Source: Sabellastarte sp. h YS-2021 | Taxonomy: Eukaryota; Annelida; Polychaeta; Sabellida; Sabellidae | Direction: 5' to 3' | Assembly (NCBI GenBank): GCA_964017235.1 | Contig: OZ024931.1 | Coordinates: forward strand, 102,256,221 to 102,320,220 | DNA: 64,000 bases | Shown: one piece after another, positions 1-10,546 of the stretch | Layout: each line of letters begins with the position of its first letter | Numbering within the stretch: the first letter of the stretch is position 1 | The notes under the pieces: model-generated | What the model saw: the letters and a program-made list of their open reading frames with translations, nothing else | What the model was told of the DNA's origin: nothing | Databases searched by the model: none | Position numbers and translations under genes: made by a program

Positions 1-320
1 AATATGTTATTCACCTACTTATGGGTCAGCTATAACCTAGTGAAATTGCAGACCTGTAGCTCATGGCATAGCGGAACAAAAGCTACTTTGTGATTCTCAG
101 TGTTGAGTAAATCAGCTGTGACTTGAAAAATATTGCATTTACAGTAATTTGTTTGAATATGTTTTTCACCTACTTTTTAACCTGAACAGTTAACTTTGTA
201 CTTTACTTCTGAATACCATCTGCATGGCACCTTTTTGTGTCCCTTTCTGCTTCATTTCTACTCTGAAACTCAAAACACAGTCAGCTGACACAGAGCCCGT
301 TCACGGGCTCCAATTGCTTG
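1..320 (+). repeat. 3' tail of a dispersed tandem-repeat element (family T2)
   Basis: The stretch begins with the T2 unit (GTCAGCTATAACCTAGTG, then CTGTAGCTCATGGCATAGC). It then passes into a non-repeated tail that recurs at 7490-7640 (CAGTTAACTTTGTACTTT, CAGTCAGCTGACACAGAG). The tail holds an 8-bp stem hairpin at 293-310, GAGCCCGT-TC-ACGGGCTC. A tandem core with a hairpin tail resembles non-autonomous Helitron/Helentron-like elements of molluscs, but the class is inferred. Confidence 0.6.
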
Positions 321-469
321 TTACATTTTTGTTACAAAGAAAATGTAATATTTCAGATAGAGATAGTTTAAGATGTGTCTAGATCTTTGTGGGTTGATAG
401 ATGTAAATCGGTTCAAGCTGTTTCCTATGTATATAAGCTAGCTGTACCTCATCTACAAACCTCTTTCGT

Positions 470-1060
470 AATATGCCTACTGATGCTCATGTACCACCTG
501 TGTTGTAATAGGTCTAGTGATCCTCCTGTATCACCTGTTTTGTAGCATGTCTGGTAATGTGCATGTACCATATGTCTCATATTGGGTTGTCTAATGTTTA
601 TGTGCCACCTGTTTGTAATGGAACTAGTGAACCTCATGTACCCCTGTTGTGGGTTTTGAACAGGGCTGGGGCTTCCCATATGTGGGCTGTTTTGAAATGA
701 GTCTGGTGATCCTATGTACCACTTGTTTTGTGTTTATTTTAGTGGGTCTAGTGTTGCTCATATACCTCCTGCTTTATAGTGGGTCTTGTAATTCTCATGT
801 ACCCCCTGTTTTGTTGGTTTTGTAAAGGTCTAGTGATGCTCATGTACTACCAGTTTGAAATGGGTCTAGTGACGTTAATATACTACATTTTGTGGGTTTT
901 ATAGGTGGGCTAGTGATGCTCATTTTTTACCAGTTTGAAATGGGTCTAGTGGTTTGTTTGTGGGTTTGGTGGTAGTTGGTAGTGGGATTAGTGATGCTGA
1001 TGTACCGCTGTTTTGTGGGTTTTGTAGTGGTTCTAGTGATCCTCATGTATCATCTGTTTG
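470..1060 (+). repeat. Minisatellite whose last unit is the 5' end of MRP exon A
   Basis: About a dozen degenerate units of roughly 35-48 bp share the core GGTCTAGTGATGCTCATGTA, usually followed by CCACCTGTTTTGTGGGTTTTGTAG. The final unit (from 1011) supplies the acceptor TTTTGTAG and the first coding bases of exon A (TGGTTCTAGTGATCCTCATG). Several units keep an AG after a T/G-rich tract, so the array is a row of possible decoy acceptors. The boundaries are approximate because the units have diverged. Confidence 0.7.
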
Positions 1061-1338
1061 TGCACGGGGTGATGCGGGCCTGTGATAGGATACACATGTC
1101 ACTGCTGGCCGCTGTGCTGCATGCACCCATGACTTTCTTTGAGAGTCACCCAGTGGGCCGCATCCTAAACCGCTTCTCTAAGGACACATACCTGATAGAC
1201 TGGGTGCTGCAGAAGAAGATCAATGAATTTGTGGATAGCTTGGTGCATGTACTGCTGACAGTGGTGGTGGTTGCCAGTACAGTCACCTTGTTCCTTAGTG
1301 TGCTACTGCCACTTGCCCTCCTGTATACCTTCACTCAG
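1028..1338 (+). CDS. ABCC/MRP-type transporter, alternative exon A (membrane domain 2)
   Basis: This 311-nt exon is open throughout. It encodes two hydrophobic segments around the ABCC intracellular loop, seen as LHAPMTFFESHPVGRILNRF followed by SKDTYLID. The acceptor is TTTTGTAG|TGG at 1027/1028 and the donor is CACTCAG|GTATCA at 1338/1339. It enters in phase 1 (one base of the first codon comes from the previous exon) and leaves in phase 0. In MRP1-type ABC exporters this loop carries the coupling helix that touches the nucleotide-binding domain. Length and phases equal those of the exon at 9611, which encodes the same segment, so the two look like mutually exclusive alternatives. Compared with that exon the SKDxDxID stretch has changed to SKDTYLID and the residues after it differ strongly. 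Annotation as MRP is firm at family level. Transcription is not shown by sequence alone. Confidence 0.87.
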
Positions 1339-2184
1339 GTATCACTCACCACTACTCTTTGCTGACTGCACTTAATGTAATGGTAGGCCGAACATCTTGT
1401 CAAACTGATACCTTCAAACAAAAAATTCTGAGTGATTGTGTCAGGTCAAATCTTTTGACAAATCTACAGCCAAAACACTTGTTGTTTTTACTTAGCAAGA
1501 TCCTTTTCTATGTATTTGAAGTTTCAATCATGTTATTGAACCTTATTGAACTGTTTTTATCAAAGATTACCATTGGAATGTGTGATTTATTTAGGAAACT
1601 AAATAAGATCATTGAATGAGTTATTAGCATGGGTAATATATCTTTTGTCTTTTACTAATACTTTTGAGACTGCCATATGTGAATATTTTGCTTGATTACT
1701 GTTAAGTAACTGTTGTTTTATCATTAAAATAATTTTTGCAATGCTTGATTAAATTTGTGTTGAATTTATTTTACCACTGTTGTATTTTTGACAAACCTTG
1801 CCTTTGTCATTATTGTATCCACCGGATACTATGGATTTGACTTTGTTACGCCTACGCCGCCGCCGCAGTGTATAGAGAGATTTCACCGTTACCGCTCTAA
1901 CGAAAAAAATATTATAGCTAGCGTTCTCAAATTTGCAGGATATATTTATAGCCATAAAATCTTGCCTGGGAATATTTTTGGCCTCATTTTGAAAAACAAG
2001 ATGGCTGCCACGGGCGTTTTTCGACTTTAAACAAGGACTTTTGGTGGCCCTCTAGAGCAAAGGGTATTATAGGTAGAGATCTCAAATTCGCAGGATATGT
2101 TTCTCATTATAAAATCTTGACTGGGAATATTTTTGGCCTCATTTTGAAAAACAAGATGGCCGCCATAGGCATTTCTTTGCAGTC
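1339..2184. other. Intron sequence with a two-copy direct repeat
   Basis: There is no supported gene. Two diverged copies of about 120-150 bp lie at about 1912-2030 and 2065-2180. They share CAGGATAT, TAAAATCTTG, GGGAATATTTTTGGCCTC and AACAAGATGGC.GCCA. The remainder is AT-rich intron. Confidence 0.6.
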
Positions 2185-3590
2185 ATGAAAAGTGCTTATA
2201 TCTCCCTTATTATTGGTCCTAGAGGTTTGGGATGGTAAACCAACCTATAGGAAATCATGGGCCGGGAATCTTTTGGTGTGGTCGGATTTGACCTTGGACC
2301 CCTCCTTCAAGGTCAAACGAGGATAGCCAAACTTAAAAGTGCTTATAACTCACTTATTATTGGTCCTAGAGGTTTGGGATGGTAAACCAACCTATAGGAA
2401 ATCATGGGCCGGGAATCTTTTGGTGTGGTCGGATTTGACCTTGGACCCCTCCTTCAAGGTCAAACGGGGATAGCCAAACTTAAAAGTGCTTATAACTCGC
2501 TTATTATTGGTCCTAGAGGTTTGGGATGGTAAACCAACCTATAGGAAATCATGGGCTGGAAATCTCTTGGTGTGGTCGGATTTGACCTTGGACCCCTCCT
2601 TCAAGGTCAAATGAGGATAGCCAAACTTAAAAGTGCTTATAACTCACTTATTATTGGTCCTAGAGGTTTGGGATGGTAAACCAACCTATAGGAAATCATG
2701 GGCCGGGAATCATTTGGTGTGGTCGGATTTGACCTTGGACTCCTCCTTCAAGGTCAAACGGGGATAGCCAAACTTAAAAGTGCTTATAACTCGCTTATTA
2801 TTGGTCCTAGAGGTTTGGGATGGTAAACCAACCTATAGGAAATCATGGGCTGGAAATCTTTTGGTGTGGTCGGATTTGACCTTGGACCCCTCCTTCAAGA
2901 TCAAATGAGGATAGCCAAACTTAAAAGTGCTTAGAACTCGCTTATTATTGGTCGTAGAGGTTTAGGATGGTAAACCAACCTACAGGAAATCATGGGCTGG
3001 GAGTCTTTTGGTGTGGTTGGATTTGACCTTGGACCCCTCCTTCTAGGTCAAACGAGCATAGCCAAACTTAAAAGTGCTTATAACTCGTTTATTATCCGTC
3101 CTAGAGGTTTGGGATGGTAAACCAACATATAGGAAATCATGGGCTGGGAATCTATTGCTGTGGTCGGATTTGACCTTGGACCCCTCCTTCAAGGTCAAAC
3201 GAGGATAGTACACAAACTCATGTGCTGGGAATCTATTGCTGTGGTCGGATTTGACCTTGGACCCTCCATCAAGGTCAAACGAGGATAGCCAAACTTAAAA
3301 GTGCTTATAACTCGCTCATTATTGGTCCTAGAGCTTTGGAATGGTAAACCAAAATCTAGGAAATCATGGGCTGGGAATCTTTTGGTGTGATCGGATTTGA
3401 CCTTTGGCCCCTCTTTCAAGGTCAAATGAGGATTGCCAAAATTAGTGTTTATATCTTGCTTATTCGTATTCCTAGAGGTTTGCAGTGTCACACCAACCTA
3501 TAGGAAATCATGGGCTAAGAATCTTTTGATATGGTCAGATTTCACCTTGGGCTTCTCCTTCAAGGTTAAGGGATGTTAGAATGGCTTTGG
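2185..3590 (+). repeat. Tandem satellite T1, period about 147 bp
   Basis: About nine head-to-tail units each carry AAAGTGCTTATAACTCGCTT, ATTATTGGTCCTAGAGGTTT, AGGAAATCATGGGC and GGATTTGACCTTGGACCCCT. Unit starts fall near 2187, 2335, 2482, 2628, 2775, 2922, 3070, 3297 and 3445. A partial extra unit sits at about 3130-3270. The last units are the most diverged. Reading frames inside the array are repeat artefacts. Confidence 0.93.
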
Positions 3591-4479
3591 TGAGTTTTCT
3601 TCTGGTGGATACAATTTGCATCCGTTCTCCGATGCGATAGGTCTAGTTAAATAATGAAGTTTGAGCTGAATGTGATTTCTGATGAGATTGTTGAGCAAAC
3701 AAAACCAGATTTTGTTACACATCCGGAAAAAGAGATGAGACAGATTTTATTTTCTTTTTGTCAGAAATGTTCTGATATAGAATTCTGTGAGATTTGTAAA
3801 ATTTATGTGAGAACTTATGTTTTCATATAATATAAATATATTATAATGTGCTTTTTGAAGTGGGGACCTCTTACATGACTTTTTGCCCCATGTAGATTCA
3901 TGTTTCATTGGGCAAGAATTGTTGGGTAATCCTGTACTCTATAGTGTGACTGCTTACCTTGCTATTTCTTACTTCTTGCTCAGTTTGACTATGACCTTGG
4001 TATGTCTCTTCTTTAGTCTGGTTTTTCTTCATACAGCATCTGAGAATGTTATTGTAGTCAACACTTAGTCGCTTTAGTTTTCTAAATCAGGTGCACCTTC
4101 CCTAATCCTATTGCAAGTCTTGATTACTAAACATCGTAAACAAATGGTATTTCAGTTGTAATGGCAACACTTGATAGAAAGGTGTTTCTCGTCAGATTGA
4201 GTAGTGACATATTAAGAAGAGCTCCCATGATTGTCTTTAATGTTTTTTATCTAGATTTGGCACATGCACATGCACACCAATTCAAGATACTGTTATGTGA
4301 TTTATGATCCCCGAACGGCAATGTAAGTGCTTTTGAGTTTTGACAAATAATAAATAATAAGTTTTGTGTGCCTTTGCTTTATTCCTTCAAATTATTAAAT
4401 GACTTTTGAACAAGTGTTTTAATTGACATACATAGCTTACTTACAACAAGATGCCACTTTGTCTGGACTGGTAGTTTTT
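3591..4479. other. AT-rich intron, nothing recognised
   Basis: No coding segment, RNA gene or clear repeat is visible apart from short AT-rich tracts. Confidence 0.5.
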
Positions 4480-5330
4480 ACTCAACATGCTTTAAGGGTT
4501 GTGCAGGGACTGTTTTTACCCATGATGTCCAGATGGGTGGGTGGCCAGACAGCAAAAAGTTTATCTAGGCTGTATCTTAGAAAGTTTATACTTGGTAGGG
4601 ATATTGGTTGGGGGATATAGGTGTGTAACATCATGGTGTGAACTTGATTTGACCTTGCCATAGTGACCTTGACCTTTAAAATCTTGTCCGGGCTATATAT
4701 CGGTAACTGTAAGACATAGGAAGTTGATACTTAGTAGGGACATTAGTTGAGGGTTGTAATTGGGCAAAGTCCTGATATCATCTTCATTTGACCTTGCCAT
4801 AGTGACATACACCTGTAAAATATTGTTCAGGCTATATCTTGGAAACTGTAAGATGTAGGAAGTTGATAGGTAGTAGGGACATTGGTTAAGGGGTGTAGGT
4901 GTCCAGCATCATGGTGAGACCTTGCTTTGACCGTTGACCTTGTAGTAGTGACCTTGACCTTTGAAATCTTGTCCAGGGTATTTCTCGGAAACCGCAAGGT
5001 GTATCAAGTTGATATTGGGTAAGGACATTAGTTTGGGAGTAGAGGTGTGCAACATCATGGTGTGACTGTGATTTGACCTTTGTCCATGCTGTAGGGACCT
5101 TGGCCTTTAATTTCTTGTCCGGGCTATATTTTAGAAACCATAAAGAGTAGAAAGTTAATCCTTGGTAGGGACATTGTGGTGTAGGTTTGCAACATCATGT
5201 TACATTGTTTGCTCTGAAAGTCTCCTTATCTTTGTACTTTGTCCCTTCTTCTATATCTTACGGTATTGAAAACTATTTCCCTGGGCTATGTATATATGGA
5301 AAAAAGCTGTAGAACTTCTTTTTTTTGACT
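4480..5330 (+). repeat. Dispersed tandem-repeat element SatE, copy 1
   Basis: A degenerate head (CTTTAAGGGTTGTGCAGGGA, then TTTACCCATGATGTCCAGAT) precedes about four units of roughly 150 bp. The units carry TTGTCCGGGCTATAT, GGAAGTTGATACTTAGTAGG and GACCTTGACCTTT. A tail follows (GCTCTGAAAGT, then TATTGAAAACTATTTCCCTG) that recurs at 56535-56640 and 57390-57480. It is the same family as 33645, 40945 and 54603. Confidence 0.75.
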
Positions 5331-5639
5331 GTTTCCTTTTCTCTGGTATGTACGCTTTTTCAGATATCTTGCCCTATATATAGCCAACCTTATTCAAATA
5401 AAAGGCAACATAATGCTCAATAACTTAACTTCAAAATAGCTTAAGTAAAACAACCACATAAGATGATTTCTTACCGAATGCCAGAAACATGGAGGGTGCA
5501 GATAGGTGCTTATCTTCTAAATATATTTTTTAAATTACCAATAAATATACACCACATGTCAGTGTATTTTAATAGCATTTTTTACTTTTGTTATTGCATT
5601 TTAAATGCAATTACAGAGAAATAAATTATTGACAGTCCA

Positions 5640-7640
5640 TTCTGGTTTTACACCTACTTACTTAGCTCTGATATACACAACATTTCTTTTAGATATCACT
5701 TGTAACTTGAAAACTATTGAATATAGAGAATTTTGTATAAATATGTTGTTCACCTACTTTGGGGTCAGCTATATCCTAGTAAAGTTGTATACCTGTAGCT
5801 CATTGCATAGCTGAGCTACTTTGAGGTTTTCTCTGTTGAGTAAATTAGAGAGTTTAAGATACAAGTACACATCGAGACGTGTACTGCAAAGTTGAGCTAC
5901 TTTGAGGTTTTCTCTGTTGAGTAAATTAGAGAGTTTAGGATACAAGTACACATCGAGACGTGTACTGCAAAGAGAACGTATGACATCATCTTTGACGTTT
6001 TTATCAAACTCTGGACGTCAAGCTACAAGTAGACAACGTGAAAAAACAGTTCTACAAGTAAGGACAAAACGTGAGGGTTTATCTAAACTTTGAACTATTA
6101 AATCGTCATTTTGTATAATTAACTGTTAAGCAATAATATATTAAAGTATCTTACATTATATTTATGTTGCTAAAATTTAGTTTTAGACAAAAAATACACT
6201 TGATAACACTGTTTTTAAAAAGCCTGTAGTTTTTGCCATATTCAACCGATTAGGGACGGACTATTCCTTATTATGCTGTATTGTATTTACCTTTGAGGGA
6301 AGTTTTAAAAAAAAAAAAAAAAACAAACTTAAAATTAAATAATTTATATATATTTTGGCCTTTTCTGTTGCTAATCTTTATTATTTTATTTTATAAGCAC
6401 AGCAACTGTTGAGAACGTTTACATTACATTGAATCACAGTAGATGATGATGTAAAAAACAGTCCATCCCTCTACCATACATTCCTTGCAGTGAAATTCAC
6501 TCCATTTCTAAGCATAAATAATCAAATGGGGAGGGGGCATGACATCAGGTAGAACTTGTATCTTAAACCAGAAATGACATTCGGGAACGTCTACGTATAC
6601 TTATAGATTTTGCAGTACACGTAATTTCCAAAACGTATATCTTAAACTCTCTATTAGTTGTAACTTGAAACTATTGCATTTAGAGAATTTTGCTTAAATA
6701 CCTTATTCATCAACTTCTAAATTAGCTATAACATAGTACAATTGCAGATGTGTAGCTCATAGCATAACTGAGTAATAGCTATTCTCAGGTTCTTACTATT
6801 GAGTAAATCAGTTGTAATTTGATAACTATTGCATTTAAAGTATTTTCTATAAATATGTTGTTGATCTACTTTTGGGTCAGCTATAATATAGCAAAGTTGC
6901 AGACCTGTAGGTCATGGCATAGCTGAGCAAGAGCTACTTTAATTTTCTCAGTCTTGAGTAAATTAGTTGTAACTTGAAAACTATTGCATTTAGAGTATTC
7001 TTTTTAAATATGTTGTCCATATGCTTATTTGTCAGGTATAACATAGTGAAATTGTAGACCTGTAGCTCATTGCATAGCTGAGCAATACCTACTTTTTCAG
7101 GTTTTCAGTGTTCAGTTAAACAGTTGTAACTTGAAAACTATTGCATTTACAGTATTTTATTTAAATATATTATTAACCTACTTTGGGGTCAGCTATAAAA
7201 TAGTAAAATTGTAGACCTGTATCTCCTTGCATAGCTGAGTAATAGCTACTTTGAGGTTCTCACTGTTGAGTAAATCATTTGTAACTTGAAAATTGTTGCA
7301 TTTGCAGTATTACTTTAAATATGTTATTCACCTGCTTTTGTGTGAGCTATACCATATTAAAATTGCAGCCCTTTAACTGATTGCATAGCTGAGCAAAAGC
7401 TACTTTGAGATTTTCACTTTTGAGTAAATCAGTTATTACTCGAAACTATTGCATTTGCAGCATTTTTTAAAATATGTTTTTGATCTGCCCCTCACACCTG
7501 AACAGTTACCTTGTTACTTTTCTTCTGAATACCATTTGCAGGGTACAACTTTTGTGTCCTTTTCTTCTGTCACCTTTACTCAGAAACTCAAAACACACAG
7601 TCAGCTGACACAAAGCCCGTTCATGGGCACTGATTGCATG
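5640..7640 (+). repeat. Tandem-repeat element T2, second copy
   Basis: Units of about 145-160 bp carry TTGTAACTTGAAAACTATTG, a T-rich ATATGTTGTTCACCTACTTT, GGGTCAGCTATA and CTCATTGCATAGCTGAG. They repeat to about 7480 and end in the same tail as at 170-320 (GTCAGCTGACACAAAGCCCG). The tail hairpin is degenerate here. The array is interrupted by the TIR element at 5929-6651. Confidence 0.85.
5929..6651. mobile_element. TIR transposon, non-autonomous, TA target
   Basis: The terminal inverted repeats are GAGAGTTTA(G/A)GATAC at the left and TATCTTAAACTCTC at the right, flanked by TA on both sides (5927-5928 and 6652-6653). Internal inverted pieces (GTACACATCGAGACGTGTAC near the left, TGCAGTACACGT near the right) extend the pairing. 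Removing it restores the T2 unit GAGTAAATTAGTTGTAACTT, which exists uninterrupted at about 6955. A 79-bp tandem duplication (5813-5891 and 5893-5971) copies the left junction. No transposase is visible, so it is probably a Tc/mariner-type MITE. Confidence 0.75.
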
Positions 7641-9610
7641 CTTTTTAAATTGACCCCCAAAAATTGAAAAAAAAATGGTTTGACAAAAAAATGAAAAATA
7701 GTTCATAATAATTGTGAATCACACAAAATGGGTGCTACAAAAAATACCCAGTGAATGCTTATGGTGTCAGAGATGGCCTGTCTGGGGATGTGTTCTGGTC
7801 GAGTAGGCGTAATCTAGTTTGAGATATGTCCTTTTCTACTTTCACTTGTACTTTGAAGCACTGAACACAAAATCAGCTGATACAGAGCCAGTTTACGGAC
7901 ACTGATTACTTGTTTTCATAATATAAAATGGCTGAAACTGCAGTTAGTTACACTGATACTGCCCTGTTCCATTGTTGTGAGTGGTTATGTTGGGTTTCTC
8001 TCCCCAATTGTGCTAGAGTCACAACCAGTCTTTTCACCCATGAAACTACAGAACCCAATATTTCAACCAGAAGAGCTGACATTTAAATAGGAAATGGTTA
8101 GTGCACAATATTTTTAAGAATAGCTCATAATAGATACATTTAGAAAAAAAAATTTGTTTAAAGTTACAATTTTTACAAATGCTGTAAAGACACAAATATC
8201 TCACAAGCAAGTAATTTTGACCTCTTATTTCTACCTTTAAACAACCATTAGAGGATTCATTTTTGGTACCCATCTTGCATTCTTGTGACTTAACACTTAA
8301 AATTGTAAACATTCCAGAAATGTTAAGGTAAACTGTGATTTCAAGCTTACTTGAAGCTTAACCAAAGTGAAGTCCAATTTTAAAAAGTTAGAATTATGTT
8401 ATCTTCATTCGGTCAGTGATTGTGTGTCCATTACAATTCTGTTTATTTTTAACATGAAAGTGCATTTGTCACTAAGATTAATGCCGCGTCAAAGCTATTG
8501 ATTAAATATCTGACCGCCAACTGCCTTTTCTAGATATGCTGTGGCTTCAGCCATGGCTTATTGCTTGTTTAACCTGGAAAGAAACAAGAGTACTGTCTAC
8601 ACAGTTTAAGTTCACATGCACTGAACTTTTGCTTATAGTTGTCTTTTAAATAATATAACAATTGTAGCAGTTATTTTACTATTTGCGTAATATTTTTTTT
8701 GTTTTGTATGTGTGTTGAAAACACTAACATAAGCTTCTCATTTTTTTGTTAGTGTCCTATTTAGATAGTGGTTTTCCTTTTCTTTCCAGTAATTTATGTA
8801 GATTTGTATATTCCCATTGTATTTATTGATTAGAATATTATATTTTTAAAATTACTTGTCTGCATCAGTGTATTTGAAAAGTTGTTTGACAAGGAATTTT
8901 GAAGAATATTTGATCATTAAGTTATTGCATCACAAGAAAGTTAAGTTGTTAATAAAAGGGTGTGATTGCATTAATGACTTATAAGTTCAGATGATTTTCT
9001 CTGTCAGTGGCTCTGTGTTGGTGATACCCTGCAGAGTGCCCATCACCACTTGACAACCTCTGTTTGAAGATCTGTGTCCAAGCCCATATATTCATTTGTT
9101 CACTCACTATCATGCTCATTTTGTTATACTAACAATTTACTACTTCTGTATCCAGGCCAGTCTACGCATCTCTGTGGTCTTTGTGCACATGGACTACATC
9201 TGCCATTTAGTATTTATGACTTGCTGGTCAATAGAAAGTCTGTGATGTTCATGTGCCTGGTTATTGTTATCAGCAGCTGACATAGTTTTAGCCTTCTAGT
9301 TCATCATCCTGATTGCCACAATGTGTGCCTCCATATAGGAATGACACACAAATAAGCTGCCACACACAAACTTTTATCTGTGTATCAGGTGGTAGCCTGT
9401 ATTTTGGTGGGTTGCTTGTATTTTAGAGGGGGGGGGGGGGGGGGGGGGGCATGTGTCAATTTGTAGCCTGTATTTTGGTGAGTTTTTTGGGTTGTCCCTG
9501 GTTAGCCAGTCTTTGGAAGGTTGCCTATATTTCAGCAGCATGCATGTGTTGTTGGGTTTTGTTGGATTCTGGAGGCGTACTGGGAATGTATTGTTTTTGC
9601 TGTTGCATAG
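7641..9610. other. Intron between the two alternative exons
   Basis: No supported gene. A weak T2-tail relic lies near 7860-7910 (CAGCTGATACAGAGCCAG). A G22 homopolymer at 9428-9449 sits between two copies of a GTAGCCTGTATTTTGGTG direct repeat, about 160 bp before exon B. Confidence 0.55.
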
Positions 9611-9921
9611 GTGTTGCAGTATACCTGGGAGCCCTTTGCCTGGCTGTTGGAGCACTTCATGCATCCAGGTTCCAGCACCAGGGACTACTTTCAAATTGTA
9701 TGAGAGCACCCATGACCTTCTATGACACCACGCCCATTGGGCGCATTATCAACCGCTTTTCCAAAGACACAGACACCATCGACACTACCATTCCCCAAAA
9801 CCTGCTGGGCTGGCTTATGTGCACATTTCGTGTTCTGGCCACCCTGGTTGTTGTGGGGTACAGTACGCCATATGTCTTGGCGGCTGTTTCTCCACTTGGA
9901 CTGTTCTATTACATTGTGCAG
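9611..9921 (+). CDS. ABCC/MRP-type transporter, alternative exon B (membrane domain 2)
   Basis: This 311-nt exon has the acceptor TTGCATAG|GTGTTGC and the donor GTGCAG|GTATTG. It enters in phase 1 and leaves in phase 0. It encodes hydrophobic helices flanking CMRAPMTFYDTTPIGRIINR and FSKDTDTIDTTIP, the canonical ABCC intracellular loop. Its end PLGLFYYIVQ joins in frame to [14 protein letters not shown] of the exon at 28526, just as in vertebrate MRP1. It aligns without gaps to exon A and is closer to the family consensus (TTPxGRIxNRFSKDxDxID). Open frame upstream of 9611 is intronic and not part of the protein. Confidence 0.9.
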
Positions 9922-10240
9922 GTATTGATGCATGGAGTTGGGGCCTCTCAATCTGCAGCTCGTACAATTGTGGAACATTTCTTACATACATAGTACATAA
10001 AACAGAAGTGCTTTGATTCTTTAAAATTTCTTGTTATTCTTTTTGGAAAGCAAATATAGTTATTTTTGTGAAAAAATTATTGTAACAGTTTGGATAACCA
10101 GATGATGTCTAAATAATGTATAAGTGCTTGTCTCTTCGATAAACTCTCATTTGATGACCAGTTGGAATAGAGACAAGTATGTTACTGAAATATTTTGATC
10201 ATAACTTAAGCAATCTCAAATTCATAGAATGAAAGTGAGA
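9922..10240. other. Intron, left flank of DIRS copy A
   Basis: AT-rich sequence with no recognised feature. The DIRS end TTTTATTGCGTTAATAC starts at 10241. Confidence 0.6.
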
Positions 10241-10437
10241 TTTTATTGCGTTAATACATCCTATCCAATGGACAAATGCTATTCCGGTCGGCGCAGACCG
10301 GCCCGCCAAACGCCAGAAAAAGACGTCCCGTGTCTCCACCGGCCGGCCGGTCCCTAGTACTAGTGCACTCGCCAGATGGCGTGTCGTACTTCCTTCCTGT
10401 ATAGACAGCGTGACGTCATAGCATCTTTTTCGTTTGG
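10241..10437. repeat. Left ITR of DIRS copy A
   Basis: The reverse complement is at 16316-16523. It contains CATCCTATCCAATGGACA, the GC-rich CCACCGGCCGGCCGGTCC and GTGACGTCATAGCATC. It is GC-rich relative to the flanks. Confidence 0.9.
10411..10418. promoter_or_regulatory. CRE-like palindrome in the ITR
   Basis: TGACGTCA, the CREB/ATF-type palindrome, lies about 130 bp before the gag start. It is kept in the ITRs of copies C (34504), D (43720 and 49652) and E (59247). A promoter role is inferred. Confidence 0.4.
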
Positions 10438-10546
10438 CACGAACTAGTGTACACGGATATTATTCTGCCAGAAAATTTTTAAGAATTTGAACAGTTAATT
10501 TGATTTCTTCAACGTAAGTTTACTGCCATATTTGATCAAATACATC

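Noticed and set aside
2185-3590. CRISPR-like regular repeats
   Set aside because: Head-to-tail ~147-bp units have no unique spacers and the window is animal DNA. It is a satellite.
1028-9921. Two separate neighbouring ABC transporter genes
   Set aside because: No other exons of a second gene lie between them. Equal length, equal phases and one shared downstream exon set favour alternative exons.
9451-9993. A 180-residue stand-alone gene
   Set aside because: The coding part is only the 311-nt MRP exon with splice sites. The rest of the open frame is intronic.
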